Below, piece after piece: positions 23,803 to 37,079 of a stretch of DNA of 64,000 bases. The stretch is taken from the NCBI GenBank assembly GCA_039602395.1, contig JBCNJP010000007.1, forward strand, positions 119,322,957 to 119,386,956, in the 5' to 3' direction. The notes beneath the pieces are model-generated. The model did not search any database and was not told where the DNA came from. It worked only from the letters and a program-made list of their open reading frames with translations. Made by a program: the position numbers and the translations under genes. The stretch comes from Deinandra increscens subsp. villosa (Eukaryota; Streptophyta; Magnoliopsida; Asterales; Asteraceae). Within the stretch, counting starts at the first letter, position 1. Every line of letters starts with the position of its first letter.

Positions 23803-25202
23803 ATGCCTTGCGTTATGTGTCGAGAATTGCATGGAATCGAGACCTGCGTTACGGGGTGTTACTACGCAGCCCTAGTGGCGCAGGGGGTGGTGAACCCTTT
23901 GCAGCTAGCCCAACTCTGCTCTATGTACATCCCCTCCGCAATCCACCGGCGGATGACCGACGCGCCTCCCGAGGAAAGGGTGGGTGTGATCGAGTCCTTC
24001 CTGTATCACTACTGGGCAAGATCTAAAGACATGTTGCGAGGCTCCATGGGGATCCTAGAAGATCTTTCTGCGGAACTCGCTGAGAAGAATGCAGAGGTCC
24101 AGAAACTAGAGGCTGAACTTGCCGACCTCAAGGTGAGTGATTTTTCAACAAATTGTATGTTATGTACTTATGTTATCTCTTTTTTTGTTAAACAAACCTA
24201 ACCTAATTAAATTAAATGACCCATTTACCTCGCTATGTTATATAATTAATTGATTAGTGGGAACACAAGGAGAAATTTGCTGCTGAAATGGTTTCTGATG
24301 ATGATGAACGCCTCAAATTAGAATTAGAGGCTGAACTTGCGGAGCTCCAGGTGAGTGAGTCATCATTTTTCAACAGATTCAGAATTCTGTGTTGTAGACT
24401 TACATATCTCTCCTTTGTTTAACAAACCCAAATGACCCATTTAGCTATTATTTTAGTTGGCTTTGAAGATTAATGAAAAGAAGGCAGAGGTTCTGAAAGT
24501 TGAGGATGAAATTGACGAGCACAAGTTAAGATGCTCTGGGTAAGTAAGTTTCTTTGTATGTCTCTCGGTTAAACAAACCTCAATGACCCATTTAGGTATA
24601 GCAAAAACCTTTACTTCTCTAATCATGTATTATTTAAAGAAATCCCAAAGCTTGACTTTCAAAAGGGTGAATCTTGATTAACGGTTGAAGTGGCGCCCCC
24701 ATAGCATCCCAGCACCACCCCTAGATGGAGAAAAATCCGGAAGCCCCATGACCATTATCGCGCATCCCCCTCTTATCTTTCTCATTTCTCATTGGTCCAT
24801 GTATTTATGTAAGAATTTTTTTTAAAAAAAGTATTAATTGGGTAATAATGAGAGGGCTTTATGAGTACACAATTTTAAGTCATAGAGCTCCTTGTTTACT
24901 GGGTTCGCAGATAACAGATAACGCCTCATGGTGGGGCTTCATGACTACATATAGCCTATGTAGATTAGCGACTTCTTGTTTTTTCGGGTGTGGTTTTAGT
25001 ATAAATAGATATGTAATTAGGAGTCTTTATACCGTGTATTGCTTTTCATTATTAATAATACTATTAGTGTTCGTGACTTGTGATTAGTCACATAAAGTCG
25101 GTTGTGTTTGTTTGTTAGTGCTTGATGATCCAATTATTCCAACAATATATCTCATGTTTTGCTTTTTGTCTTTGTTACAGGAGGAGATATCAGCAAAGAT
25201 GA
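23803..25202 (+). CDS. LOB-domain-like protein 1, coiled coil, 4 exons
   Basis: Exons 23803-24132, 24258-24350, 24457-24539 and 25181-25202 join in frame for 175 residues ending RRYQQR. The start is chosen because the zinc motif follows at once and the paralog at 27861 starts at the equivalent place. Residues 3-19 (CVMCRELHGIETCVTGC, CX2CX8CX3C) resemble the LOB (LBD) zinc block, which is normally CX2CX6CX3C. Residues about 50-87 (APPEERVGVIESFLYHYW, then a GxxGIL segment) follow the LOB pattern PxxxRxxAVxSLxYEA...GxxGxI. A heptad-rich coiled coil follows (SAELAEKNAEVQKLEAEL). LBD proteins are plant transcription factors that dimerise through such a coil. The usual DPVYG is replaced by DMLRG, so assignment to a divergent LBD branch is inference. 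Confidence 0.7.
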
Positions 25203-25409
25203 GGGGAAAAAGAGAGGAGGAATCAAATTAGTAAAGAATGTGTTTTTATATTTTTGAACCTATCTTTTTCAATGTTTATGAATATTATTCAACTTTGGTT
25301 GATTTAGATTGTGGAGTTTATGAAATTTGGAATGTATGAATGAGTAGTAGTTTGGTGCTTTGGTGTGATTTAAATATTTAATTCATATATGCTTGAGTTT
25401 CTTTAGTAA

Positions 25410-25857
25410 ATCACTGGCAGAAAGCAGCAAAGAGGAAGGCAAATTTTGAAGAGAGTAAGAATCGAAAGAGAGACTACAAGCTTATAGGAAAGAAACTACA
25501 GCCAAAACCTAGAATATCATATGAAGAAAGCCTACTCTATTTGATATTTGTAAGTTACTCTGTCACTTCTTTGTGATTCACTAGAACTGTGTTTGTGTCA
25601 TCTCAACATGCTAGTGATCTTTACATCTTTTTACCATAATTGGCTATGCCTAAAAGCAATAATTTTAACTCATTTATAATATGATATGATGATGTATCAT
25701 GTTGAAGATATTAATCGAGTGACTCTTGAATATTTGAGTAGAAAAGAAAGAATTCATAACTTGATCAGATGCACAAAAATTTATAAATTTTGAAGGTGTC
25801 AATCGTGTAGGATAGACAGATTGAGTAGTTAATAAACGGCTAAAGTTTGCTTCAACT
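25410..25857 (+). pseudogene. CMC2 last-exon pseudogene fragment
   Basis: Closely matches CMC2 from its last acceptor (ATCACTGGCAG) through exon 3 and about 330 bp of 3' flank (20087-20532). Earlier exons are absent. Relative to CMC2 the exon has a 1-bp deletion in the AAAAAATTAAAAG stretch, which shifts the frame, and the stop context ATGTGA has become ATATGA. It begins only about 210 bp past the LOB-like 1 stop and marks the junction of a tandem duplication. Confidence 0.9.
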
Positions 25858-26152
25858 ATGCCTCATTTTGGTTAATCAGATCACAATTATATAGAATCAA
25901 AGTGCCGAATGCTTGTTTTATTACTAACCGGCCACTTGTAGTCGAATGATTACAAACTTGAAAGAAAAATACAAGGCAATTTCGGCTGATTGAAAAGAGC
26001 TATAACTACTGCATATTTATAAGGAAAAACTTAACAAACTAACTAAACTCCGAGCTTAATGGGTCATCCCAAAAGAACCGGACTTTTTTTATTGGCCTCT
26101 AATCCTTCATGCACATGTGCATGAATCCATCACGTGAAAAGGAAATGGCACA

Positions 26153-26640
26153 TCATTTTACACTCTCCCCTTGATGTGAACATTTCTTGATAACCTGAGA
26201 AGGAACACGGAAGACGAAAATGTAATATAATGGGATGCCACCCAGCACCGACTTAACAAGAGTTACCCCTACCACCAAGACATGGAAAGAACCAATCACA
26301 CAGTTAATGTTCCTAGCTAAATCATGAACCAAGTCCAATCTCACACCGACCCCAAAAAGTAAGCTCTTTTTGAAGCAAAATTTTAAGCCCCGATAAAGAA
26401 TGCATCATCGGCATTAAAATAGTGGGATAAGACCAGACCCCCACCCGGGAGGTGAACGCCCTTGAAGGTGCCAACGTTCACTGCCCTAACCGTCATAAGA
26501 TGAAGGCATTCCATAGCAATAAAGAAAGAAAAAAAGAGACAAAGGCGAAACCCTTTAGTAACCGTGAACCCTCTCTTTGGAGCCCCGTTGACAAACACCG
26601 ACTTCCTACCACAAAAAAACAAAACAAAAAACAACTTGTA
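26153..26640 (-). mobile_element. LINE reverse transcriptase fragment
   Basis: Minus-strand pieces match a plant L1-type reverse transcriptase. NGAPKRGFTVTKGFR and LSHYFNADDAFFIGA come first, then VTLVKSVLGGIPLYYIFVFR. The catalytic YADD reads NADD. The block between NADD and VTLVKS is shortened and the pieces lie in different frames. It is a dead fragment cut at one end by the element starting near 26666. Confidence 0.8.
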
Positions 26641-26665
26641 CATTATTGATCTAGTAAAAAAACCC

Positions 26666-26817
26666 CCTTTCTCTAGACACCCAAAGAAATTTTCTGGACA
26701 CCGCATTGTATAAATTAGCATTTATTGCATTGACCAGCTTATCCAGCCTGTATTGACCTATACAGGCTGTATTAACCGGTGTCCAGAACTAAATTTTCCG
26801 GTGTCTAAAGCAGGCCC
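26666..26817. mobile_element. Short palindrome-bearing element (deletion form)
   Basis: Starts CCCTTTCTCTAGACACCCAA and ends CCGGTGTCTAAAGCAGGCCC, an imperfect inverted pair of about 38 bp (shared core TAGACACC..TTCTGGACACCG). Its right 114 bp (26704-26817) appear identical to 27502-27615. It contains one inverted repeat, CAGCCTGTAT-N6-ATACAGGCTG (26744-26769). Probably an internally deleted form of the neighbouring element. Confidence 0.6.
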
Positions 26818-27615
26818 CCTTTCTCTAGACACCCAAAGAAATTTTCTGGACACCGCAATATACGACCTGTATAGCACGATACAGGTCGTATTACACTCTC
26901 TCAGCATTAATTACAACTCTGAAAAAACCCTAACCAACCTGTATAGCCCGATACAGGTCGTATACGCTGTAAACCTGACAACATAAGGTGACTACTAATG
27001 ATTGCAACAAATGATGACTAATAATGATTGAAAATGATAGGAACTTATACGACCTGTATGATTCAATACAGGTCGTTTGACATACCTCGTACCACTATCA
27101 AAAAAACGTTTATATTTTTAAAAAATCTAAGTTAAACAAATATACATATCCAAAATTGAAAAAAAAATAATTAAACATATCGTCCCGTTACTTTTTCGAC
27201 ATTAAAAAAATAGGCTAATACATATGTATAAAAAAATGACACAAGAAAATTTAAAAATTATGTCTTGTTAGTTTTTCGACATGAAAACACTAAAGAAGTT
27301 AATGAAAATAAAACTAATGCTTTTAAAAAAATTGAAGAAAAACCGGGCATTACAGCTCGTATAGTGCTATACAGGTTGTATAGGGTTTACGAACACTTTC
27401 AGGTGTTTATCCCCAAAACATTCATATCTGACAAGACAAACATTCCCAACCTGACATTTTTTTTAAACACCGGCCCGATACAGCTTGTATTGCGATATAC
27501 ACATTGTATAAATTAGCATTTATTGCATTGACCAGCTTATCCAGCCTGTATTGACCTATACAGGCTGTATTAACCGGTGTCCAGAACTAAATTTTCCGGT
27601 GTCTAAAGCAGGCCC
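26818..27615. mobile_element. Noncoding element with N6-spaced palindromes
   Basis: Same termini as the short element just left of it, in head-to-tail order. The roughly 800-bp body holds six inverted repeats, all with a 6-nt spacer around a CTGTAT/ATACAG-type core (26861, 26938, 27049, 27356, 27486, 27542). The first three and the last are strong; 27356 and 27486 are partial. No reading frame has a recognisable domain. The superfamily is unknown and no clean target duplication was found. Confidence 0.6.
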
Positions 27616-28349
27616 ATACAAAAATAGTACGTTCCTCTAAAATAAATAAATAGACAGTACCACCCATTCTCTGTGTCCACCACTGGAGCACACAAAAGGC
27701 CTGCAGTCCGTACTTCTTCTAACACACAAATTTCATTTCTTCTCTTCTTCACTCTCATTTCCAAAAAAAAATCAAATCATCCCTCTCTCCTTCTTCTTCC
27801 TCCATCCATCCAACTTGGTATCATCTTCTTCTTCCCCAATCAAATACCCAAATAAATTAAATGGCTGCTTGCGTTATGTGCAGAGAACTGCACGGAACCA
27901 TCGACACCTGCGTTACGGGGTGTTTCTACGCCGCCCTAGTGGCCCAGGGCGTAGTGACCCCCCTGCAGCTAGCCCAAATCCGTTCCATGTTCAATCCCAC
28001 TTTCGTCCACCGCCAGATGACCGACGCTCCCCCGGAGGACAGGGATTGTATGATCCAGTCCTTCATGTATCACTATTGGGCATTTTCTCAACACACGCTC
28101 AGAGGCCTCACGGGGATCCTCGATGATCTCTCTGCAGAACTCGCTAAGAAGAATGCGGAGGTTCGGAAACTAGAAGATGAACTTTCCGACCTCAAGGTGA
28201 GTGATTGATTGATTTTTCCATCAACAAATTGTATGTGTATGTTATGTTATCTCTTTTTTTTTTTTTTTGTTAAACAAACGTGAATGACCCATTTACCTGT
28301 TTAATATAATTAATTAGATGGCTAACAGTGAGAAACTTGCTGCTGAAAT

Positions 28350-28638
28350 TAGTGGCGGATCCAGGAAAGAATATCAGGGGTAGCGGGGACTAACGGGGTT
28401 CGGGGGCAGCGCCCCCGAAAATTTTTTTTAGGTAGTTAACGGGCTTTTAATCATATTTTTAAGAGGCTTTTGATCATATTTTTAAGTAAAAGCCATAAAA
28501 TTTCTTCTAGGGGTCGCGAAAAATTCGTTTCAGGAGTTGCGAAAAACCGAAAACCTATAAAAAAAAAATTTTGCACGTCGGGGTAAAAGTTCAGGGGTAG
28601 CGGGCGCTACCCCTGGGCCCTTACTGGGTCCGCCCCTG
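28350..28638. mobile_element. hAT MITE in exon 2 of LOB-like 2
   Basis: Termini TAGTGGCGGATCCAGG and CTGGGTCCGCCCCTG are inverted and of the common plant hAT type. A perfect 8-bp duplication GCTGAAAT flanks it (28342-28349 and 28639-28646). Removing the element and one copy restores the exon as seen in the paralog at 24283-24293. Internal sequence is noncoding with CAGGGGTAGCGGG-like subterminal repeats. Confidence 0.95.
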
Positions 28639-29097
28639 GCTGAAATGGTTTCTGAAGAGCTCAAATTAGAGGCTGAAGTTGCGGAGCTCCAGGTTATTGT
28701 TGTTTTTTTTTTTTCAGTGTTCTATATGTATCTCTCTTTTGTTAAACAAAAACAAAAACCTAAATGACCCATTTTGTTTTAGTTGGCTTTGAAACTTGGT
28801 GAAAAGCAGGTGGAGGTTCTGAGAGTGAAGGATGAAATTGTCGAGCACAAGTTTAGATGTCGTGGGTAAGTTTGTTTGTGTCTCGGTTATACAAACCTGA
28901 ATGACCAATTTAGGTATTTTAGTTGCGGTTTTAGTGAAAATCCTTACTTTTCTCTAATCATGTATTATTTAAAGAAATCCCAAAAGTTGACTTTGAAAAG
29001 GGTTAATCTTGATTGACGGTTGAACTGGCGTCCCATAGCTTCCTAACACCGCGCTATGGGCAACAATCCGGAAGCCCACTGACCACTATCGCGCTTA

Positions 29098-29290
29098 GGG
29101 CCGTAAACGATTCGAGTTAGGGTGGGGCTCGAACTTGAGCTCAAAATAAATAGATCCAACTAGGCTCAGTTCGGGCTCAAAGGTGAAGTTAAACGAGCCT
29201 ACTAGCGAGCCAGTCGAGCCTCGGCTCGGGTACAAAATGAGCCAACTCGGCTTGACCAGTTGAAAATAAAGTTTTTTTAAGCTTTATTAT
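29098..29290. mobile_element. GCTCGAGC-type fragment in intron 3
   Basis: A decayed patch of GAGCTC/GGCTCG/GAGCC motifs starting AGGGCCGTAAACGATTCGAG. It lies in the last intron of LOB-like 2 and is absent from the same intron of LOB-like 1. Confidence 0.5.
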
Positions 29291-29861
29291 TTCGAGCTCC
29301 AACTCTTGTCTTTTTCAAATCCCATTAGTACACATATTCATTAATTGAGTAATAACGAGGCAACTTTATATGAATTACACATTTTTAAGCAATGAAGCCT
29401 CTTAGTGATTTTATGACTAAACATTAATTGAGTAACACGTGGGACTCCATGACTACACAACCTATGTAGATCAAGAGATTTCTTGTTTTACTAGATATGG
29501 TTTTAATATAAATAGATGTGTAATTAGGAGTCTTTATAACGTGCACTGATTTTTCTTAATAATAGTATAGTGTTCGTGACTTGTGATTGGTCACATCAAG
29601 TTGGATGCTTTTGTTTGTCTTTGTTACAGTATAAGAAGGAGGAGAAATCAGCAAAGATGATCGAGGTGGAAAAGGAGGCAGGAATCAAATTAGTAGTGAA
29701 TGTGTTTTTATATTTTCGAACCTATCTTTTTCAATGTTTTATGAACATTATTTAGCGTTGGTTGATTTAGGTTATGGAGTTTATGAAATTTCGAATGTAT
29801 GAATGACTAGTAGTTTGGTACTTGGTGTGATTTAAATATTTAGTTCATATATGCTTGAGTT

Positions 29862-31344
29862 GTTACTTGTAAAACACAGGTGGCATAGTGGCACGCGTTG
29901 CGTGAGGGTGCTCGTTTGCGTCCCTCACGTACCGATGATGCCTCACATGCGTCCCTATTCCGCCTCTTGATTTCCTTTCGTGTTAGTTATAGGTTCAACA
30001 CATGATAGCACCCAAGATCAACCAAAACAATCTCTTTGTTCTTACGGATCTTAATTTTCAAAACATGTAGTCTTATTTACATAAGCTAAAGCTAGTAACC
30101 AACCCAACCCTTAGTTCAACTGAATGAAATTTATAAGGAATTGAAGGTCAAACAATAGGTCCAAACCAACAAACAAATCACAATAATTTATACGGTATTT
30201 AAGCTCTAAACTTTCATAAAGCACATGCAAAAACAAATTATGTGATTATGACACCTTAAATTACAGCCATACAATTAAATAAGAATTAAGAAGTGTTAAC
30301 AAAAGAAAACAACCATGCAGTACCTATGTATTTGGAGAACTTGAATGTGTGTGTGATGGATCTATCACTTCTGGCAACATATAATAACCTGGAACATCTA
30401 TAGTTTAAGTATGAATTTATATGACCATCAAAATAGACCACCAAGTGAAAGACACAGGTTGCAACCATACCAAGAACATGATATCTATTAGCAAAAGTTG
30501 TTTCTGGTTTGACCATTACATGGTCATATAACATATGCTTACATAATAAGATATTCCTAGGCTGGCCATTAAATACCATACAACTACATTACAAACAGTA
30601 TATGCTTACATAAGAAGATACATCTATGCCATATATTGGCTACCTAATAAAACATCTATGCCTTTTTTAATCGAAGTTTTTAGCCACTTACACGTATTTG
30701 CGCAATCATTGAATGATTATCAGCTTGTCTTTCCTTTATGAATTAGATTAAAGGTCCAATTTAAGTTTGAGTAGAAAATAGATGATGAGAGTTTATTTGT
30801 TTTCATTGTAGTCTTCTCATTATTAGCTGCTTCAATCATTGGGTTATAAACTTCGGTGTATAGTTTCGTGAACCATTAAGTGCCAGACGTACCCCCCCCC
30901 CCCCCCCCCCCTTGCTTTATCTCAAAGGCTCACTATTGACAGATTAAATGTGTGAGGAGGATTGTGTAAGAAACATACCAATCATATTTTCCTGAGTAAA
31001 TTGAAGCATAAGTCAGCCCCTTGCAGAATATCGTAAACCAACATAAAGAATCAAGATCCCCAACCTTATACTTCATCAGAGCTTCACATTTATCATCAAA
31101 CTATATATTTGCATCTTAAAAGCAAGCAATTGCAAATGTTTGAAAATCAAGAACAAGTCAAGGAAACAAAGTTGACAACTTTTTACGTGGAAGGATTCAA
31201 AGAACCCGGTTGTGTCTGCAAAATTCGGGAAGATATCATCTTGGAACCCCAAAAATTGAAAAGATAAAACAATAATCAGTTGAGCACAAATAGATGTAAA
31301 ATCAAATAACAAAAGATGGAAGAGAAAGAGAGAAAAGCTTGTAC
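29862..31344. other. Intergenic DNA and 3' flank of E2-like A
   Basis: No gene is seen in 29862-30820; the 97-codon minus ORF at 30286-30579 has no recognisable domain. A C-run lies at about 30891-30911. From about 30825 the sequence is homologous to 37080-37460 downstream of the second E2 gene, so the tandem duplication includes the 3' flank. Confidence 0.55.
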
Positions 31345-33885
<2,541 letters not shown>

Positions 33886-34030
33886 AAACGATGAACCAGT
33901 CTCCCGCGAAAAAAAAACGGTTTTGAAAGCCTTGCGAATCAGAGGATAAAATTGGGGAACATATATAAACCCTAGACTAGAGGTTTTAGATGGATATTGT
34001 TGTGCAGTCCCGGATTTCAAATACATTTAA

Positions 34031-35466
34031 GAGTTAATTATGGTTTGGGTCTTTGTGGTTTACACACTTTTTAGGATTGAGTATAAATGTTTAAAAATTT
34101 TCGTCTTGAAGTATGAGGTTTGTATTTAATTGCTATTTGAGTTATTTCGACTAACAGAGTTTATTTTTTTCATTAAATGCATATAAGTCATTTTACACAT
34201 AAGGACCTAATTATATAAATTAATAAAATATAAGGATTGTTTTTGTAATTTAGATAAAAACTAAAAAAAACAAAACAAAAGTAATCGGGAGGAGGGGGAG
34301 ACCCGCCACTACCAGAATTCTAAATCCATCCACAATTTCTCAAACCTTCTTTAGCCAAAAACCGACCACCTTCATCTCTGTTTCACGGCTGTCTAGCGGG
34401 CGGAGACCCGCCACCACCAGATCGCTACTGTCGGATTCAACCAACAACATCACATGCCAAACCACCTTCAAGAAACAAAAACTTAGATGCCCCTCTCCAC
34501 CCAACATCACTACTTGCCGTTGAGGGATTTCAGTCACCCACCGCCACCTGTCGCCTGCCTCACTATAGTAACTTTCGCATCCCCGGTGACCACCATAAGT
34601 TCACCGGCCAAACCCACAAAAAAACCCATCACATCACTTGTTGAGATGACCACCACTCTTGTTTCCACTTTCGTCCGATCTCGAAATCAGAAACTTGGGG
34701 CTTCAGTTTTGTCGGATTGCATCAAACTAAAAATAATGAAGCTCCTAAAATTTTTAGATGGTCAGATCCAAATTGTGCTGTTTGAAAAATCACGAACAAC
34801 CATCGTCGGTTTGGAAAGCTAGCCTCACTGGTTGTGTCGAGATGGTTATTTCTGGCAGTGGTTGTCCAAATTCGTCGAAGAACGCGCCGATAAATCCATC
34901 GCCATTTCGTACGACGTTGTCGACCATATTCTCAAAGCCCTAGCTCTCGATCAACAAGGATTTAGAACGTCAGCGTTGGAAGCGTTGAATGTGGCGTTGT
35001 CCCGTTGACGGCGAAGTCATTGAGCCCCGGAGAGAGGAGTGAGGCGTTGTGTAAGCGGGCAGATGTTAAGATGAAGGTGAGTAAGGGTGGAGGAGGAGTG
35101 GATTCGGCGATGGCGGATCTAGTGGAGGCGATGCGGTTGACAGAAGGGTTTAGGAGTTTGGGGAGCCGGTCTCCTCTTGCTCTCTAAATAATGTTATTTT
35201 ATTTACAAAAAGAGGTCCCTGCTCTTTATATATGTTATAAAAATAGTCCCTACATCTAAATAGTGTTATTAATTTACATAGCAGGTCCATGAGATATAAA
35301 ATGACTAATATGCCATTCCATTTACAGAAAATTTTAACTCTGTTAGGCCCAGGGACTCAAATAGCAAAGAAATACAAACCTCAGACTTCGAGACAAAATT
35401 TTTTAAACCTTTGGACTCAATTCAAAAAAGTTTGCAAACCACAGGGATGCAAACCGTAATTAAATC
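34031..35466. mobile_element. MULE with possible captured gene piece
   Basis: Terminal inverted repeats of about 115 bp begin GAGTTAATTATGGTTTGGG on the left and GATTTAATTACGGTTTGCA on the reversed right. The flanking 9-mers match at only 6 of 9 positions, so the insertion is old. No transposase frame. The interior is more GC-rich than its surroundings. At 34855-35187 it encodes broken stretches such as YDVVDHILKALALDQQGFR and SPGERSEALCKRADVKMK, the latter like a tetratricopeptide helix pair. This is what a Pack-MULE carrying host exons looks like. The left end is 145 bp from the E2-like A start codon. Confidence 0.75.
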
Positions 35467-36220
35467 TTTATTTATACTCTCTAATTGTTTATTGTTCTTT
35501 GATGAAGCTTTTATATTGTGATCGTGTTTGTGTTATGCTTGATCCTCCTATTGAAAGGAAAAGACCGGTTATAGCTCAATGGAAGCGTAAAGATTTGTCA
35601 GAGACGCGGGCAAGCTGAGTTTAACAGTGGCGGATTCGGTTCAGGTGAACTCTTAGACGAGTGGAAGGAGACACCAGTGGGGAAAGATGCTCACTTTAAG
35701 GACTGTGTATGTGAAGCCGCTGTTTTGGTAGATGAACTCTTATGCGAGTGGTAAAAAAGTGAGCGAACCGATAAAATAAGAGGTTGAACTATTGGGATCT
35801 CAACTCTCCATGCTTTTTTTTAGCAAATACACTACGTATTAACACCAATCAAACTCTTTGCAATCTTTGCTCAAAAAATCTTCAGAATATGATGATAAGA
35901 ATGCCCAGTTGATTGTATTCCTTGAAGTGACAGATATCATGGTTGTCACCATCAAAACCTCATCACAGATTTATTACCAGGAAATTAAGAATTCCGATCT
36001 CCTTCTCACCAATGTATGGCTTGAATAACCTTCCACCAAAGCCTTCCTTCTTCCACCTCGTACCTCCAAATCCACTTACAAAGAAGGCTTATGTTAAAGT
36101 CCTTAAGATTGTACAACCCCAATCAACCTTCTCCTTTTGGTTTACACAAATCTTCCTACCTAACCCAATGGATTTTCTTTTGGTCCCCCACCCCACCTCA
36201 AAGGAAGCGGCACCTCAAAC
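35467..36220. other. Intergenic DNA, no gene seen
   Basis: Short frames near 35590-35760 (GTGGAAGGAGACACCAG and similar) look like decayed coding fragments, but no family could be named. Confidence 0.4.
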
Positions 36221-37045
36221 TCAACAAACGTATCTATATATAACATTTTTAGGGGCTTTATATAATGTGAAAAAATATGTCGGCAAACTGTCAAGGACAC
36301 TCTTGACAAGAGTAATTTGACCAGCCATTGATAAAGTCTCAGCCTTCCACCTAGTCAGCCGCCTTTCAAAAATTTTACAATCCGCTGCCAATATTGCCTC
36401 TGGTTCATATTTGCTCCTACTATATACCCAGGTAATCAAAAGGAAGAACTCCATCCATACATTTCATTATATCAGCCATTCTTTCACTCTTGTTGCACAA
36501 CATTAACACCATACATTTCATTAACCTTGAGCCCTAAGACAAAAAAGAAACAACGAAGGACCCGGCCGGACCAAATTATAAGCATTAGAGTCACACCAAT
36601 CCCCACATAATTATCGCATCATCGGCGAAGAACAGATGCCTCAACAAAGGGCCACCCTTGGGGAGCCTAATACCATCAATGATACCCATCAAACTCGCCT
36701 TTTTAAGCATCCAATCGAACGCCTCCACGGCCACAACAAACCAATAAGGCGACAACGGGTCACCTTTTCTCAATCATCTCCGGCATAGGTATTTTTTTGT
36801 TGGGGATCCATTGACCAACACGGAGGCCTGATCGGACGAAAGAATCCCTCCAACCCAAATTCGCCATTTCTCCGAAACATCATCTGGTCAAGAATCAAAT
36901 CCAGAAAGCCCCATTCTAACGAGTCATACACCTACCGAAAATCCACCTTAAAAGATAGCCCTTGCCGCTTGGTCTTCTTCAACCACGACACAACTTCATT
37001 GATTATCAAAGGTGCATCAACAATGTTGCCTCTTTTATTGATCGA
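36221..37045 (-). mobile_element. LINE reverse transcriptase fragment
   Basis: Minus-strand pieces in several frames. In element order they are WLKKTKRQGLSFKVDFR, VYDSLEWGFLDLILDQMM, GDPLSPYWFVVAVEAFDWML, LLRHLFFADDAIIMWG, and RRLTRWKAETLSMAGQITLV with VKSVLDSLPTYFF. FADD keeps the catalytic Asp pair, but frameshifts and stops kill the frame. It separates the two E2-like genes. Confidence 0.8.
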
Positions 37046-37079
37046 TACTAAAATTGACAAAAAGTTGGTCAAAATGAAT

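Larger units (their letters stand above)
27861..29660 (+). pseudogene. LOB-domain-like protein 2, exon 2 broken by MITE
   Basis: Paralog of the gene at 23803 with matching exons: 27861-28196, 28318-28692 (interrupted), 28783-28865 and 29630-29660. The leader is also similar (CCTGCAGTCCGT). Exon 1 is intact and encodes MAACVMCRELH...DTCVTGC (CX2CX9CX3C), the LOB-like block and the start of the coil. Exon 2 holds a 289-bp hAT MITE plus its 8-bp duplication. The 297 added bases keep the frame, but a TAG appears at 28381-28383, predicting a product of 133 residues. Exon 3 has the same 83-nt length as in the paralog and exon 4 keeps the QQR ending, so disruption looks recent. Exon 2 is followed by a weak donor (GTTATT). 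It could still make a truncated LOB-like protein. Confidence 0.75.

Noticed and set aside
29581..29755. Alternative reading of LOB-like 2 last exon (YKKEEKSAKMIEVEKEAG)
   Set aside because: The 83-nt exon 3 sets a phase that reads RRRNQQR and stop; the paralog agrees with RRYQQR and stop.
30286..30579. 97-codon minus ORF
   Set aside because: No domain, no splice-consistent neighbours, AT-rich intergenic context.
33886..34026. Upstream in-frame ATG for E2-like A (34026)
   Set aside because: It would add about 47 residues reaching to within 5 bp of the MULE; the ATG at 33885 begins the MDPKIS exon and gene B has no similar extension.
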